A stretch of 64,000 nt of DNA from Comamonas sp. (GCA_028690035.1 JAQVCA010000004.1:186001-250000), one strand, 5' to 3'; shown: positions 41,867 to 53,966, counted from the first letter of the stretch. A program made the numbers and translations. The notes: a model not told the origin generated them from the sequence alone.

Positions 41867-44689
41867 ATGACGACGCACAAGACGCATATCGCCTGGGGGT
41901 ACCCATCCAGCGCCATGGTACTGGGGGGAATCACCCTGTTGTTGGGACTGGTCTTGACCTATGTCTTGGTGCAGCAGCAGCGCGTGGCCGATGCGGCCTT
42001 GGCGGAGGTGCGTTTTGTGGAAGAGGTGCGCTCGTCCACCGATGCCCTGTACCAGCGCATCGTCACGCAAACCGAGGTGGTGGCGGGCCTGCGCGATCTG
42101 TTCATCATCAACCCCTATCTGGATTTTGCGCAGTTCCAGCAAGTGGCCGATGCCCACGATGTGCGCCACCATTACCCGGAAATACGCTACCTGTCCTTCG
42201 TGCGCCACGTGCAGGCGCCGCAGTTGTCCGCCTACGTGCAGCGCATACGTGCCCAGGCCACCTACCGGGGACACAGCTTGCCCAGCCTGCCCACACCAGA
42301 GGTGGCATTGACTGCCGATGCAGGGAGTGAGGCTGGGGAGGGTGGTGAGGAGCGCACCTACTTTTTGCTGGAATACCTGTGGCCCTGGGAAGAGTCCCGG
42401 GTCGTTTGGGGCATGGATCTGAGCGCGCAGCCGGCCTTGCTGTCGGCGCTGCAGTCCTGCCGCGCCCGTGCTGGCCCGGCGGTATCGTCGCCGGTGGATG
42501 GGGCGCAGGCACGCGCGGATGCACCTGCCTTCATGCTGTGTCTGCCGGTGTTTGCGCCGCCCAGCTCGCCCTGGGAACTGGAGGCACCCTTCCTGGGCAT
42601 CGTCGCGGCGGTGGTGGATGTGCATGGCGTGCTGGCCAGCGTGCAGCAGCAGGGGTTTTTGCGCGGTATTGCCGTGCAGTTGGAGGATGTGGGTGAGACC
42701 GCGGCGGCGTTCCATCCCAGCCAGTGGCTGGGTGCATCGGACAACTTCGCCTTGGCCTCCGCGCGCCAGTACGCACAGCCGCAGGTGCGCCTGCTGCAGA
42801 TCCACGACCGCTACTGGCGCCTGCGTTTCATGCCCACCCAGCCCCTGCTGTCCGAGGCCGAACGCCTGCTGCCCTGGTCCATCGCCGGGGGTGGCACGAC
42901 GCTGTCGGTGTTGCTGGCCGTCGGTCTGTGGTGGCTGCTGCGCCGCCAAGTCCAGCAAGCCGAATCCCTGAACCAAGCGCAGCAACGCAGCATCTTGGAG
43001 CACCTGCCTGTGGGCGTGAACCTGATGCTGCCCGACGGGCGCTTCAGCTACCGCAATCCCGCCTTTCTGCAGATCACGGGCTACGATTTGCAAACCGTGC
43101 CCGACATCACCACCTGGTGGCTCAAGGCCTACCCCGACCCGGCCTACCGCCAGCATGTGCGCACGCGCTGGAACACCCTGGCCGAGCAGGCGCGCCAGAG
43201 CAACGGGCTGATTGCGCCGCAAGAGTGCATCGTCACCCATGCCGACGGGCAGCCGCGCACGCTACAAATCTCGGGTGCGCTGCTGGGCAGTGGCGAGCTG
43301 GTGGTGCTGCAAGACCTCACCTCCTACAAAGTGGCCGAAGCCAAGATCAACTACCTGGAGTTTTACGACGCACTGACGCAGCTGCCCAACCGGCGCTTGA
43401 TGCTGAAAAACCTGCAGCAGGCGCTGATTGCCAGCAGCCGCCAGGGCGATTACGGCGCCGTGCTGATGCTGGACATCGACCACTTCAAGACCGTCAACGA
43501 GACCCTGGGCCATGAATCCGGCGATGCCCTGCTGCGCCAGGTGGCCGAACGGCTGCACAGCTGCACCCAAGAGCGCTACGTGGTGGCGCGCCATGGCGAC
43601 GACGAGTTCGTGATCTTGCTCGAAGACCTGGCCCCCCAGGTGGGCCAAGCCGTCACTTTGGCCGAGGCCTTTGGGCGGCGTGTGCTGGAGGCCTTCCAGG
43701 CGCCCTTTGTGCTGGGCCAGCGCCCGCAGCACTGCACCGTCAGCATCGGCATCGCGCTGTTTCAGGGCGAGGGCGATAGTGCCGACGAGCTGCTCAAACG
43801 CGCCGATCTGGCGATGTACCAGGCCAAGGTGGCCGGGCGCGATACGCTGCATTTCTATTCGCCCAGCATGCAGGCCAGCGTCCAGGCGCGGGTGCAGCTG
43901 GAAGCGGCGATGCGCCAGGGGCTGGAGCAGCAGCACTTTGAGCTGCACTTCCAGCCCCAGATACACCATACCCGGGTCATTGCCTGTGAAGCGCTGTTGC
44001 GCTGGCGCAGGCCGGAGCACGGCATGGTTTCCCCCGCTGAATTTGTGCCGCTGGCTGAGGCTACCGGCCTCATCGTCCCTCTGGGCCACTGGGTGCTGCA
44101 CGCCGCCTGCGCGCAGCTGGTGGCCTGGGCCGATCAGCCCCATTTGGCACACCTGCGCATTGCCATCAACGTCAGCGCCCGGCAATTCCACCAAAGCGAT
44201 TTTGTGCAGCGCGTGCTGCACGCCATTGCCCATACTGGCGCCGATGCGCGCAAGCTGGAGCTGGAGCTGACCGAAGGCCTGCTGCTGCAGGATGTGGAAG
44301 ACACCATCGAGAAGATGCTCGAGCTCAAGCGCCACGGCATCTCGTTCGCGCTGGACGACTTTGGCACCGGCTACTCGTCGCTGGCCTACCTCAAGCGCCT
44401 GCCGCTGGATCAGCTCAAGATCGACCAGGGCTTTGTGCGCGACATCCTGACCGACGCCAACGACGCCGCCATCGCCCGCACCGTGGTGGCGCTGGGCACC
44501 AGTTTGGGGCTGCATGTCATTGCCGAAGGCGTGGAAACGGTCGCGCAGCGCGACTGCCTGCAAGGCTATGGTTGCCTGATGTGGCAGGGCTATCTGTTCA
44601 GCCGTCCATTGCCTGCCACGCAGTTTGCCGACTGGGTGCAGCAGTTTGAGGCGCAAGCGCCGTCGCAATCCAAGCCCATGTCGGACTGA
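41867..44689 (+). CDS. CHASE-PAS-GGDEF-EAL cyclic-di-GMP signalling protein
   Basis: A 940-residue inner-membrane protein. TM1 at about residues 13-33 is followed by a periplasmic CHASE-like sensor (DLFIINPYLDFAQFQQVADAH, FVRHV), TM2 at about 340-360, a PAS domain, then GGDEF and EAL. The diguanylate cyclase motif is altered to GDDEF at residues 577-581 (second Gly to Asp), so cyclase activity is doubtful. The phosphodiesterase site looks intact: Glu708-Ala-Leu in CEALLRWRRPEHG, DDFGTGYSSL, LKIDQGFV and EGVET. The most likely net activity is c-di-GMP breakdown regulated by a periplasmic signal. AAGGA six bases upstream favours the ATG at 41867 over in-frame GTG 41846. Confidence 0.92.
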   Translation: MTTHKTHIAWGYPSSAMVLGGITLLLGLVLTYVLVQQQRVADAALAEVRFVEEVRSSTDALYQRIVTQTEVVAGLRDLFIINPYLDFAQFQQVADAHDVRHHYPEIRYLSFVRHVQAPQLSAYVQRIRAQATYRGHSLPSLPTPEVALTADAGSEAGEGGEERTYFLLEYLWPWEESRVVWGMDLSAQPALLSALQSCRARAGPAVSSPVDGAQARADAPAFMLCLPVFAPPSSPWELEAPFLGIVAAVVDVHGVLASVQQQGFLRGIAVQLEDVGETAAAFHPSQWLGASDNFALASARQYAQPQVRLLQIHDRYWRLRFMPTQPLLSEAERLLPWSIAGGGTTLSVLLAVGLWWLLRRQVQQAESLNQAQQRSILEHLPVGVNLMLPDGRFSYRNPAFLQITGYDLQTVPDITTWWLKAYPDPAYRQHVRTRWNTLAEQARQSNGLIAPQECIVTHADGQPRTLQISGALLGSGELVVLQDLTSYKVAEAKINYLEFYDALTQLPNRRLMLKNLQQALIASSRQGDYGAVLMLDIDHFKTVNETLGHESGDALLRQVAERLHSCTQERYVVARHGDDEFVILLEDLAPQVGQAVTLAEAFGRRVLEAFQAPFVLGQRPQHCTVSIGIALFQGEGDSADELLKRADLAMYQAKVAGRDTLHFYSPSMQASVQARVQLEAAMRQGLEQQHFELHFQPQIHHTRVIACEALLRWRRPEHGMVSPAEFVPLAEATGLIVPLGHWVLHAACAQLVAWADQPHLAHLRIAINVSARQFHQSDFVQRVLHAIAHTGADARKLELELTEGLLLQDVEDTIEKMLELKRHGISFALDDFGTGYSSLAYLKRLPLDQLKIDQGFVRDILTDANDAAIARTVVALGTSLGLHVIAEGVETVAQRDCLQGYGCLMWQGYLFSRPLPATQFADWVQQFEAQAPSQSKPMSD

Positions 44690-44712
44690 ACCCGCATGCC
44701 CCGATCGAGGGG

Positions 44713-45423
44713 TCAGGGTTCGGGAAAGAAATACCCCGATTTGTGCGGGTTGCGGCTGCTGCCCAGGCACAGCTTGAGGCGCGCTTCCATGTACTGGCGC
44801 ACCTCCATACGGTCGCACATCTGTGCCAAGTCTTCCCAATACAGCAGACTGGTGAAGACGGGTTTGGCGGCTTCAGCAGCCTCGGGCGCAGCGCTGGCCT
44901 CGGCCTCCTGCGGCGCGGCAGCGGGCAGCGGTGTGTGTACAAACAGCGGCGTCGTGACCGGCGTGTAGTGCTGCACAGGCCGGTCGGCGGCCTCTTCCTT
45001 GCGCTTGGAGGTCAGCACAAAGTAATGGTGCTTGGCATTGAGCAGGTGCGGTTTTTTCGTGGTGTCGAACACCTTGTCCAGGCGCTCCTGGGTTTTGGCC
45101 ACATCGGCGGCGTAGCTCCAGTGCGTCAGGTACTTGGTTTCGATGAACAAAAACACCTTGTGCGCCGGGTCGCAGATCAGCACGTCCGAGAGCTTGCTGC
45201 GCAGGCGCTCGTGCATCAGATAGGCATGCGTGTCGAACGACAGCTGGGGCGTGTGCACCCGCAGGTCTTCGCGGCGGGCCGCTTCCTGGATGTAGCGATT
45301 GAACTGGACGATGCGCTTGGAATACCCCGGCGTAAATTCGTTGAAAAAATAGCCAGCGAAAAACTTGGTGCAGAGGTTGCGCTCTTTTTCCGATTCGATG
45401 AGGGGAGCGTTCGCGAAGATCAC
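44713..45423 (-). CDS. Hypothetical protein with PD-(D/E)XK nuclease-like motif
   Basis: A 236-residue protein, not assigned to a known family. A GTG at 45423 with AGGA about 8 bases upstream is the best start. Asp80 (RSKLSDVLI) and Glu95-Thr-Lys97 (FLFIETKYLTHW) lie on adjacent predicted strands 15 residues apart, the arrangement of PD-(D/E)XK nuclease active sites. An Ala/Glu-rich linker (about residues 175-200) separates a C-terminal segment of conserved look (LLYWEDLAQMCDRMEVRQYMEARLK). It is a lone gene between a GGDEF-EAL gene and gatB. Catalysis has not been shown; a restriction or repair nuclease is possible. Confidence 0.65.
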   Translation of the reverse strand: MIFANAPLIESEKERNLCTKFFAGYFFNEFTPGYSKRIVQFNRYIQEAARREDLRVHTPQLSFDTHAYLMHERLRSKLSDVLICDPAHKVFLFIETKYLTHWSYAADVAKTQERLDKVFDTTKKPHLLNAKHHYFVLTSKRKEEAADRPVQHYTPVTTPLFVHTPLPAAAPQEAEASAAPEAAEAAKPVFTSLLYWEDLAQMCDRMEVRQYMEARLKLCLGSSRNPHKSGYFFPEP

Positions 45424-45473
45424 AAAAATTTTCCTGAGCAGGCAGCAGCGTAACGACGGCAAGACAACAAAGC

Positions 45474-45526
45474 TGCAGGCATGTGCTGCCTGCGGCCTTC
45501 AGCACCAGGCATCCCAGGCGGGATGC
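45474..45526 (-). terminator. Two hairpins downstream of gatB
   Basis: A 7-bp stem GCATCCC/GGGATGC (45509-45515 with 45520-45526) lies seven bases after the gatB stop, and a second, GCAGGCA/TGCCTGC (45475-45481 with 45487-45493), is followed on the minus strand by AGCTTTGTTGTCTT. Together they are a plausible though weak terminator. Confidence 0.5.
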
Positions 45527-45532
45527 ACCGCT

Positions 45533-46978
<1,446 letters not shown>

Positions 46979-46990
46979 GGGAGCCTCTTT

Positions 46991-47084
46991 AAAAAAGTGA
47001 GCTGGTGGCGCTGATTGGGTAAAGGTTTCAATGTGTTTTGTTGTTGAAAACCTCTTCCAATAAGCGCTAGCAGCTATAAATTTG
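46991..47084. repeat. Interspersed repeat, copy 5, inside gat operon
   Basis: Ends GAGCTGGTGGCGCTGATTG and AATAAGCGCTAGCAGCTATAA with an inner stem AGGTTTCAA (47023-47031) / TTGAAAACCT (47044-47053). It is in the gatA-gatB gap and could form an RNA hairpin that alters GatB expression. Confidence 0.7.
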
Positions 47085-47088
47085 TGAT

Positions 47089-48579
47089 TTACCGCGTGGC
47101 CGGGGCGCGCAGGTGGAAGTCGGTGGCCAGCTGCAAGCGGTGCGCGGCCTGCAGCAGGCGCCCTTCCTGGAAGTAGTTGCCAATCAGCTGCAGGCCCACG
47201 GGCAGACCCTCGGCGCCGCTGCCGGCGGGCAGGCTCATGGCGGGCAGACCCGCCAGCGAGGCGGGCAGGGTGAACACGTCGGCCAGGTAGTTGCTCACCG
47301 GATCGGACAGGGTGCCCAGCTTCCAGGCCACGCTGGGCGCCACCGGGCCGGCAATGACGTCGCACTGCTGGAAGGCGGCCTGGAAGTCGTTGGCGATCAG
47401 GCGGCGGATTTTTTGCGCCTTCAGGTAGTAGGCGTCGTAATAGCCTTCCGAGAGCACGTAGGTGCCGATCATGATGCGCCGCTGCACCTCTTCGCCAAAG
47501 GCCTGGCTGCGCGTCTTTTTGTACATGTCGTTCAGATCGGTGTACTCAGGGGCGCGGTAGCCGTAGCGCACGCCGTCCAGGCGCGAGAGGTTGGAGCTGG
47601 CTTCGGCCGGGCTGATGATGTAGTAGGCGGGCACGGCCAGGGGGCTGTGCGGCAGTTGCACCGGCACCAGCGTGGCACCCAGTTTTTCGTATTCCTTGAG
47701 CGCGGCATCCAGGGCGGCGCGCACATCGTCGTGCAGGCCTTCGCCAAAGAACTCGGTCGGAATGCCGATGCGCAGCCCCTCAATGCCGTTGCCCAGTGCG
47801 CGGGTGAAGTTTTCCTCGGGCACATCCAGGCTGGTGGCATCGCGCGCGCCATCGGGGCCGCACACCAGCGACAGCAGCAGCGCGCAATCTTGGGCGCTGT
47901 GCGCCATGACCCCGGCCTGGTCCAGGCTGGAGGCGTAGGCAATCATGCCGTAGCGGCTGGCGCGGCCATAGGTGGGCTTGATGCCGGTGATGCCGCAAAA
48001 CGCCGCAGGCTGGCGGATCGAGCCGCCGGTGTCGGTGCCGGTGGCCGCGGCCACCAGGCGCGCGGCCACGGCAGCGGCGCTGCCACCCGACGAGCCGCCG
48101 GGCACGCGGCTGGTGTCCCAGGGGTTGAGCGCGGGCTGCGCGGTACTGGCGCCCACGGGGGGCACGGCGGTGCTTTCGTTGCCATTGCCCATGGCAAATT
48201 CGTCGCAGCTGAGTTTGCCCAGCGTCACGCAGCCGGCATCGGCCAGGCGCGCCACCACGGTGGCATCAAAGGGCGAGCGGTAGCCTTGCAGCATGCGGCT
48301 GGCCGCGCTGGTGGGAAAGTCGCGCGTGACGAACACGTCTTTGTGGCCAATCGGCACGCCGGCCAGAGGGCCTGCCGTGCCGGCGGCCACAGCGGCATCC
48401 TGGGCGCGGGCCTGGGCCAGGGTGACGTCTTCGTCCATGGCCAGGAAGGCCCCCAGCGCCTGCTGCGCCTTGGCGCGTTGCAGGAAGTGCTGGGCCGCTT
48501 CCACGGCAGAGACTTGCTGGTTGCGAATGCGGGCGGCCAGCTCGGCCACGCCCAGTTGGTGCAGATCGGGAGTGCTCAT
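47089..48579 (-). CDS. gatA: Asp-tRNA(Asn)/Glu-tRNA(Gln) amidotransferase subunit A
   Basis: A 496-residue amidase subunit that releases ammonia from glutamine or asparagine. The Ser-cis-Ser-Lys catalytic set is visible: Lys in PIGHKDVF near residue 78, the Ser of GGSSGGS, and the Ser of [15 protein letters not shown]. The ATG at 48579 starts the conserved domain; an earlier ATG six codons upstream is possible. GatC lies 70 bases upstream. Confidence 0.95.
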   Translation of the reverse strand: MSTPDLHQLGVAELAARIRNQQVSAVEAAQHFLQRAKAQQALGAFLAMDEDVTLAQARAQDAAVAAGTAGPLAGVPIGHKDVFVTRDFPTSAASRMLQGYRSPFDATVVARLADAGCVTLGKLSCDEFAMGNGNESTAVPPVGASTAQPALNPWDTSRVPGGSSGGSAAAVAARLVAAATGTDTGGSIRQPAAFCGITGIKPTYGRASRYGMIAYASSLDQAGVMAHSAQDCALLLSLVCGPDGARDATSLDVPEENFTRALGNGIEGLRIGIPTEFFGEGLHDDVRAALDAALKEYEKLGATLVPVQLPHSPLAVPAYYIISPAEASSNLSRLDGVRYGYRAPEYTDLNDMYKKTRSQAFGEEVQRRIMIGTYVLSEGYYDAYYLKAQKIRRLIANDFQAAFQQCDVIAGPVAPSVAWKLGTLSDPVSNYLADVFTLPASLAGLPAMSLPAGSGAEGLPVGLQLIGNYFQEGRLLQAAHRLQLATDFHLRAPATR

Positions 48580-48649
48580 GGGTGTTCTTTGGTGCAAAAG
48601 GGCAGGGGCGCAGACCGGGGCACAGCCCCGCGCAGCGGTGGCGATGGGG

Positions 48650-48949
48650 TTATTCGATCACCTTGGGCACCAGGAACAGGCCCTGTTCGGCCGCCGGTGC
48701 ATTGCGCAGGTAGGCCTGGCGCTGGTTGGCTTCGCTGACCACATCCTCTTGCAGGCGCAGCTGGATGTCCTGAATGACCGAGACCGGGTGCGTCAGCGGT
48801 TCCACGCCCGTGGTATCGACGGACTGCATCTGCGCGACCATGCCAAAAAAGTCGTTCAGCTGGGTGAGCATGCGCGCGCTGTGCTCGGGGCTCAGTTCCA
48901 GGCGTGCCAGGTTGGCGATGCGGTCGATGTCTTGGGAGGTAAGTGCCAT
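48650..48949 (-). CDS. gatC: Asp-tRNA(Asn)/Glu-tRNA(Gln) amidotransferase subunit C
   Basis: A 99-residue small subunit that clamps GatA to GatB. The pattern [17 protein letters not shown] near the N-terminus and VEPLTHPV in the middle is diagnostic. GGGAGG lies 7 bases before the ATG. It leads the minus-strand gatCAB operon and is divergent from mreB. Confidence 0.95.
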   Translation of the reverse strand: MALTSQDIDRIANLARLELSPEHSARMLTQLNDFFGMVAQMQSVDTTGVEPLTHPVSVIQDIQLRLQEDVVSEANQRQAYLRNAPAAEQGLFLVPKVIE

Positions 48950-49034
48950 GGTGCGATGCCGGTCAGAAACCGGATGTAAAGCTGGTGGACTGTGGTGTAC
49001 AGGCCTAAGTGTTTCATAGGGATGCGTTATTATC

Positions 49035-49063
49035 TTGCCTTTGCGCGTACGCCGGTTTATATG
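49035..49063 (+). promoter_or_regulatory. Candidate mreB promoter
   Basis: TTGCCT (49035-49040) and TATATG (49058-49063) are spaced by 17 bases, a reasonable sigma70 arrangement, about 105 bases upstream of mreB. Confidence 0.4.
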
Positions 49064-49085
49064 GCAACCGCAAAACGCAAAAACA

Positions 49086-49101
49086 TCCCCCCCACCCCCC
49101 C
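49086..49101 (+). repeat. Poly-C tract in mreB leader
   Basis: Two runs of C (seven and seven, interrupted by one A) lie between the candidate promoter and the mreB start. Such tracts are prone to slippage; here it lies outside the coding sequence. Confidence 0.75.
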
Positions 49102-49167
49102 TGTTTGTACCCTATCAGCCCCGGCGACGGCCCGCCGAAGCGCATGCCGTGCCGTAAAGGATTTTGA

Positions 49168-50211
<1,044 letters not shown>

Positions 50212-50235
50212 GCACCCCAGAGCCTTGGCGCTGGC

Positions 50236-51240
50236 ATGAGCCTGCGAACGCTGGAGCGCGATGCTCCCTCCCTGTTCAAGAAAAGCCTGCCCGAGCCGGT
50301 GCAGTTGGTGGTGCTGTGCGTGCTGGCGCTGGTGCTGATGCTGGCCGATGCGCGCCTGCACATCACCAACCCGGTGCGCCAGGCGATTGCCACGGTGCTC
50401 TTTCCGGCGCAGTGGGCCTTGCTGCAGCCGCTGCGTGCGCTGGGCGATGGCTTGCACTACATGGAAACCGTGCAGGTGGCACAAAGTGCCGCCCACGAAG
50501 CCCAGCGCCAGCTGGCCGCCATGAGCCTGGAGGCGCGTCAAGCCCAAGAGCTGGAAGAAGAAAACCGCCGCTTGCGCGCCTTGCTGGAGTTGCGCCCGCG
50601 CTTGCAAGTGCCCGCCCTGGCCGCTGAGGTGGTTTATGAATCGCCCGACAGCTACACGCGCCGGGTGATTCTGGACAAAGGCCAGGTGGCTGGCGTGTTG
50701 CCCGGCAGCCCCGTGGTCGATGAGCGCGGTGTGCTGGGGCAGGTGGTGCGCGTGCAGCCCTTCACCAGCGAGGTGCGCCTGCTCGTGGACCGCGATCTGG
50801 CCATTCCCGTGCTCATCGAGCGCACGGGCGTGCGCGGCATTGTCTATGGCCGTGCCTCCAACTTGGGGGCCGATGTGGTGGAGCTGCGCTATATCTCCGG
50901 GGATGTGGATATCCAAGAAGGCGATGTGCTGCTGACCAGCGGCATCGATGGCGTCTATCCTGCCCGACTGCCGGTGGCGCGCATCATGGTGGTCGAGCGC
51001 CAGGGTGCGACCGCGTTCCTGCGTATCGATGGCGAGCCCATGGCGCGCATGCAGGGCGCGCGCCATGTGATGGTGCTGGCCCCCTGGCAGGAAGCACTGG
51101 CGGCGCAGCTGCCTGCGGCCGCCGAGCTGCGCGCGCTTGTTGCACCCCAGGCCGATGCCGCCCAGCAAGCGCGTGAGGACAAGTCTGCACAGCGCCGCGC
51201 CGGCGGCAGTCTGCCCGGACAGAAGGAGTCTGCCCCATGA
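50236..51240 (+). CDS. mreC: Rod shape-determining protein MreC
   Basis: A 334-residue bitopic protein linking MreB to the periplasmic wall synthases. One membrane segment lies at about residues 21-40 (QLVVLCVLALVLMLAD), a coiled coil at about 80-115 (AQELEEENRRLRALLEL), then two beta domains with VVDERGVLGQVVRVQPFTSEVRLLVD. The C-terminal tail is Ala/Gln rich. Its stop overlaps mreD by ATGA. Confidence 0.95.
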   Translation: MSLRTLERDAPSLFKKSLPEPVQLVVLCVLALVLMLADARLHITNPVRQAIATVLFPAQWALLQPLRALGDGLHYMETVQVAQSAAHEAQRQLAAMSLEARQAQELEEENRRLRALLELRPRLQVPALAAEVVYESPDSYTRRVILDKGQVAGVLPGSPVVDERGVLGQVVRVQPFTSEVRLLVDRDLAIPVLIERTGVRGIVYGRASNLGADVVELRYISGDVDIQEGDVLLTSGIDGVYPARLPVARIMVVERQGATAFLRIDGEPMARMQGARHVMVLAPWQEALAAQLPAAAELRALVAPQADAAQQAREDKSAQRRAGGSLPGQKESAP

Positions 51241-51755
51241 TCATGCCGCGCGGCGAACAGCTGTTGCTGCCCGCCAGCCCCTGGTTCATTGCGCTGAGCA
51301 TTCTGTGTGCTCTGCTGCTCAATCTCTTGCCCACCGGCAGCTGGGTGGGCATGCCCGACATGCTGTTGCTGGTGCTGGCCTTCTGGGGGGTGCACCAGCC
51401 CCGGCGTGTCGGGCTGGTCTGGGCCTTTGCGCTGGGGCTGTCCATGGATGTGCAGCACACGGCCTTGCTTGGGCAGCATGCCTTGGCCTATGTGCTGGTG
51501 ATGTATGTGGCCCAGCACAACAGCCGCCGCTTGCTCTGGTTTTCTGGTTGGTACCAGGCGGTGCAGATGCTGCCCCTGTTTGTCATGGCGCACGGCTTGC
51601 AGTTGCTGACGCGCCTGGTGGCGGGCGATATGTTTCCTGGTCTCTGGCTGGCATTGGCGCCTTTGCTCGAAGGCTTGCTGTGGCCGCTGGCAGTGGCTTT
51701 GCTGCTGGCGCCCCAGCGCCGCGCCCCGGTGAGCGACGATGAACGACCCCTGTAG
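51237..51755 (+). CDS. mreD: Rod shape-determining protein MreD
   Basis: A 172-residue inner-membrane protein with about five membrane helices (LSILCALLLNLLP, MLLLVLAFWGVH, VGLVWAFALGLSMDVQHT and others). The SMDVQHTALLGQHALAY stretch is the usual MreD signature. The start overlaps the mreC stop; mrdA follows 60 bases later. Confidence 0.93.
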   Translation: MIMPRGEQLLLPASPWFIALSILCALLLNLLPTGSWVGMPDMLLLVLAFWGVHQPRRVGLVWAFALGLSMDVQHTALLGQHALAYVLVMYVAQHNSRRLLWFSGWYQAVQMLPLFVMAHGLQLLTRLVAGDMFPGLWLALAPLLEGLLWPLAVALLLAPQRRAPVSDDERPL

Positions 51756-51815
51756 AACCCATCCGGGCGGCCAGCATGGCGGTGGGCGTCGCGTGCCCGC
51801 CTGCGGAGGGCGCCC

Positions 51816-53966
51816 ATGAGGGTGCGTGGGCGCAGCCTGTACACCTTCGCGCAGGAGCAAGGCTTTCGCTGGCGCGTGGGCACCCTGGCCGTGGTCGTGC
51901 TGCTGCTGTTCCTGCTGCTGGCCTACCGCCTGTACGTGCTGCAGGTGCAGCGCCACGAGGTCTTTGCCCAGCGCGCCGAAAGCAACCGCACGGCGGTGGT
52001 GCCCATCGTGCCCAATCGGGGTCGCATCGTCGATCGCAACGGTGTGGTGCTGGCCACCAACTACGCGGCCTACACCCTGGAGATCACGCGCTCCAAGGTC
52101 GATGACCTGGAGGGCACCATCGACGCGCTGGCCGGGCTGCTGCCCATCAGCGCGCGCGATCGGCGTCAGTTCAAGCGCCTGATGGCCGACAGCAAGAGCT
52201 TTGAATCCATTCCCCTGCGCACCCGCCTGACCGATGAAGAGGTGGCGCGCTTTACAGCGCAGCGCTGGCGCTTTCCCGGGGTGGACATCAAGGCGCGGTT
52301 GTTTCGCTCCTACCCCCTGGAAGATGCCGCGGGCCATGTGGTGGGTTACATCAGCCGCATCAACCAAAAAGAGAAAGAAGCGATTGAGGACTCGGAGGAC
52401 GCCGCCAACTACCGGGGCACCGAAGTCATTGGCAAGCTGGGTATCGAGCAAAGCTACGAGCGCCATTTGCATGGCCAGACCGGCTGGGAACAGCTGGAAA
52501 CCACGGCCGGTGGCTACGCGGTGCGCCGCCTGAGCAGCCGCAGCGCCACATCCGGCAGCACCGTGGTGCTGAGCCTGGACATTGGGCTGCAGAAAATGGT
52601 CGAAGACCTGTTTGGCGAACGCCGTGGCGCTTTGGTGGCCATTGATCCCAACAATGGCGAGGTGCTGGCGTTTGTCAGCAAACCCACCTACGACGTGAAC
52701 CTGTTCGTCGGCGGCATCGACCAAGAAAACTGGGACGCGCTGAACACCTCCATCGACCGCCCGCTGCTCAACCGCGCACTGCGCGGCACCTATCCCCCCG
52801 GCTCCACCTACAAACCCTTTATGGGCCTGGCCGGTCTGGAGTCGGGCAAGCGCAAGATCAACACCATCATCCAGGACAACGGCAGCTGGACCTTTGGTGG
52901 CCACACCTTCCGCTCGGGCCACCCCAATGGGCCGACGGATCTGCGCCGCTCCATCATCAAATCCTCCAACGTGTACTACTACATGCTGGCCAACGACATG
53001 GGCGTGGACATGATCCACGACTACCTCTCGCCCATGGGTTTTGGCGAGCGCACGGGCATCGATCTGGAAGGGGAAGCCCGTGGCGTGCTGCCCAGCATGC
53101 AGTGGAAGCGCGACACCTACAAACGCCCCGAGCAGAAAAAATGGTACGCCGGCGAGACCATCTCCTTGGGCATTGGCCAGGGCTACAACCACTTTTCCAT
53201 GCTGCAGCTGGCCCATGCCACGGCCATGCTGGCCAACAGCGGTGTGAAACACCGACCCCACCTGGGCCTGGGCCTGATCGACCCAGTCACGCGCCAGTAC
53301 CAGCCCCTGCCTCAGCCACCCGGTGTCGATCTGGGGTACCAGAGCGAGCATGTGCAGGCCGTGCGCGATGCGCTGCACGCCGTCACCACCGAGGGCACAG
53401 CACGGCGCGTCTTTGCGCGTGCGCCCTACACCTCGGCCGGCAAGACCGGCACGGCCCAGGCCGTCACCATTGGCCAAAAAGAGCGCTACAACGCAGCCAA
53501 ACTGGCCGAGCACCAGCGCGACCATTCGCTCTACATTGCCTATGCCCCCGCCGACAAACCGCAGATTGCCGTGGCCGTGATCGTGGAGAACGCCGGTTTT
53601 GGCGCTGCTGCCGCCGCCCCGTTGGCGCGGCGCGTGTTTGATTACTGGTTGCTGGGCCATTACCCCAGCGAGCAGGACATGACCGCCATGCGCCTGGGGC
53701 AGGTCGGCGCGCCCTTGGGCACGCCGCGCCGCGCCGCTGACATGTTGGCCAACTTTGAGTACATCGAGATCCCGGGGCTGGCACCTCGCGTCTTGCCCTG
53801 GGTACCTCCGGAAGGTGCGCAGGGCAGCAGCCTGGCAGACCCTACGGCAGATACCGTCGCCGATATGCAGGCAGATGCCGAAGCCGCAGACCCCGAAGCT
53901 GCCGAAGCAGTCCAGAGCACGCCAACCCTGCTGCCTGCACCCGAAGGCCTACCAGCCGCAGACTGA
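51816..53966 (+). CDS. mrdA: Penicillin-binding protein 2
   Basis: A 716-residue class B transpeptidase needed for rod elongation. One N-terminal membrane helix (about residues 25-45) is followed by the PBP dimer domain with NRGRIVDRNGVVLATN and the transpeptidase domain. The active site motifs are SxxK in PGSTYKPFMG, SxN in KSSNVYY and KTG in GKTGTAQ. The C-terminus is longer than usual by an Ala/Glu-rich tail. AGGG close to the ATG at 51816 acts as ribosome site. In this neighbourhood rodA normally follows mrdA; here it does not, and an interspersed repeat and a polysaccharide cluster begin instead. Confidence 0.96.
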   Translation: MRVRGRSLYTFAQEQGFRWRVGTLAVVVLLLFLLLAYRLYVLQVQRHEVFAQRAESNRTAVVPIVPNRGRIVDRNGVVLATNYAAYTLEITRSKVDDLEGTIDALAGLLPISARDRRQFKRLMADSKSFESIPLRTRLTDEEVARFTAQRWRFPGVDIKARLFRSYPLEDAAGHVVGYISRINQKEKEAIEDSEDAANYRGTEVIGKLGIEQSYERHLHGQTGWEQLETTAGGYAVRRLSSRSATSGSTVVLSLDIGLQKMVEDLFGERRGALVAIDPNNGEVLAFVSKPTYDVNLFVGGIDQENWDALNTSIDRPLLNRALRGTYPPGSTYKPFMGLAGLESGKRKINTIIQDNGSWTFGGHTFRSGHPNGPTDLRRSIIKSSNVYYYMLANDMGVDMIHDYLSPMGFGERTGIDLEGEARGVLPSMQWKRDTYKRPEQKKWYAGETISLGIGQGYNHFSMLQLAHATAMLANSGVKHRPHLGLGLIDPVTRQYQPLPQPPGVDLGYQSEHVQAVRDALHAVTTEGTARRVFARAPYTSAGKTGTAQAVTIGQKERYNAAKLAEHQRDHSLYIAYAPADKPQIAVAVIVENAGFGAAAAAPLARRVFDYWLLGHYPSEQDMTAMRLGQVGAPLGTPRRAADMLANFEYIEIPGLAPRVLPWVPPEGAQGSSLADPTADTVADMQADAEAADPEAAEAVQSTPTLLPAPEGLPAAD

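Noticed and set aside
50955-53660. Very long minus-strand open frame opposite mreC, mreD and mrdA
   Set aside because: It is a mirror of GC-rich coding sequence on the plus strand, full of His, Gly and Ala, with no recognisable domain; the plus-strand genes are certain.
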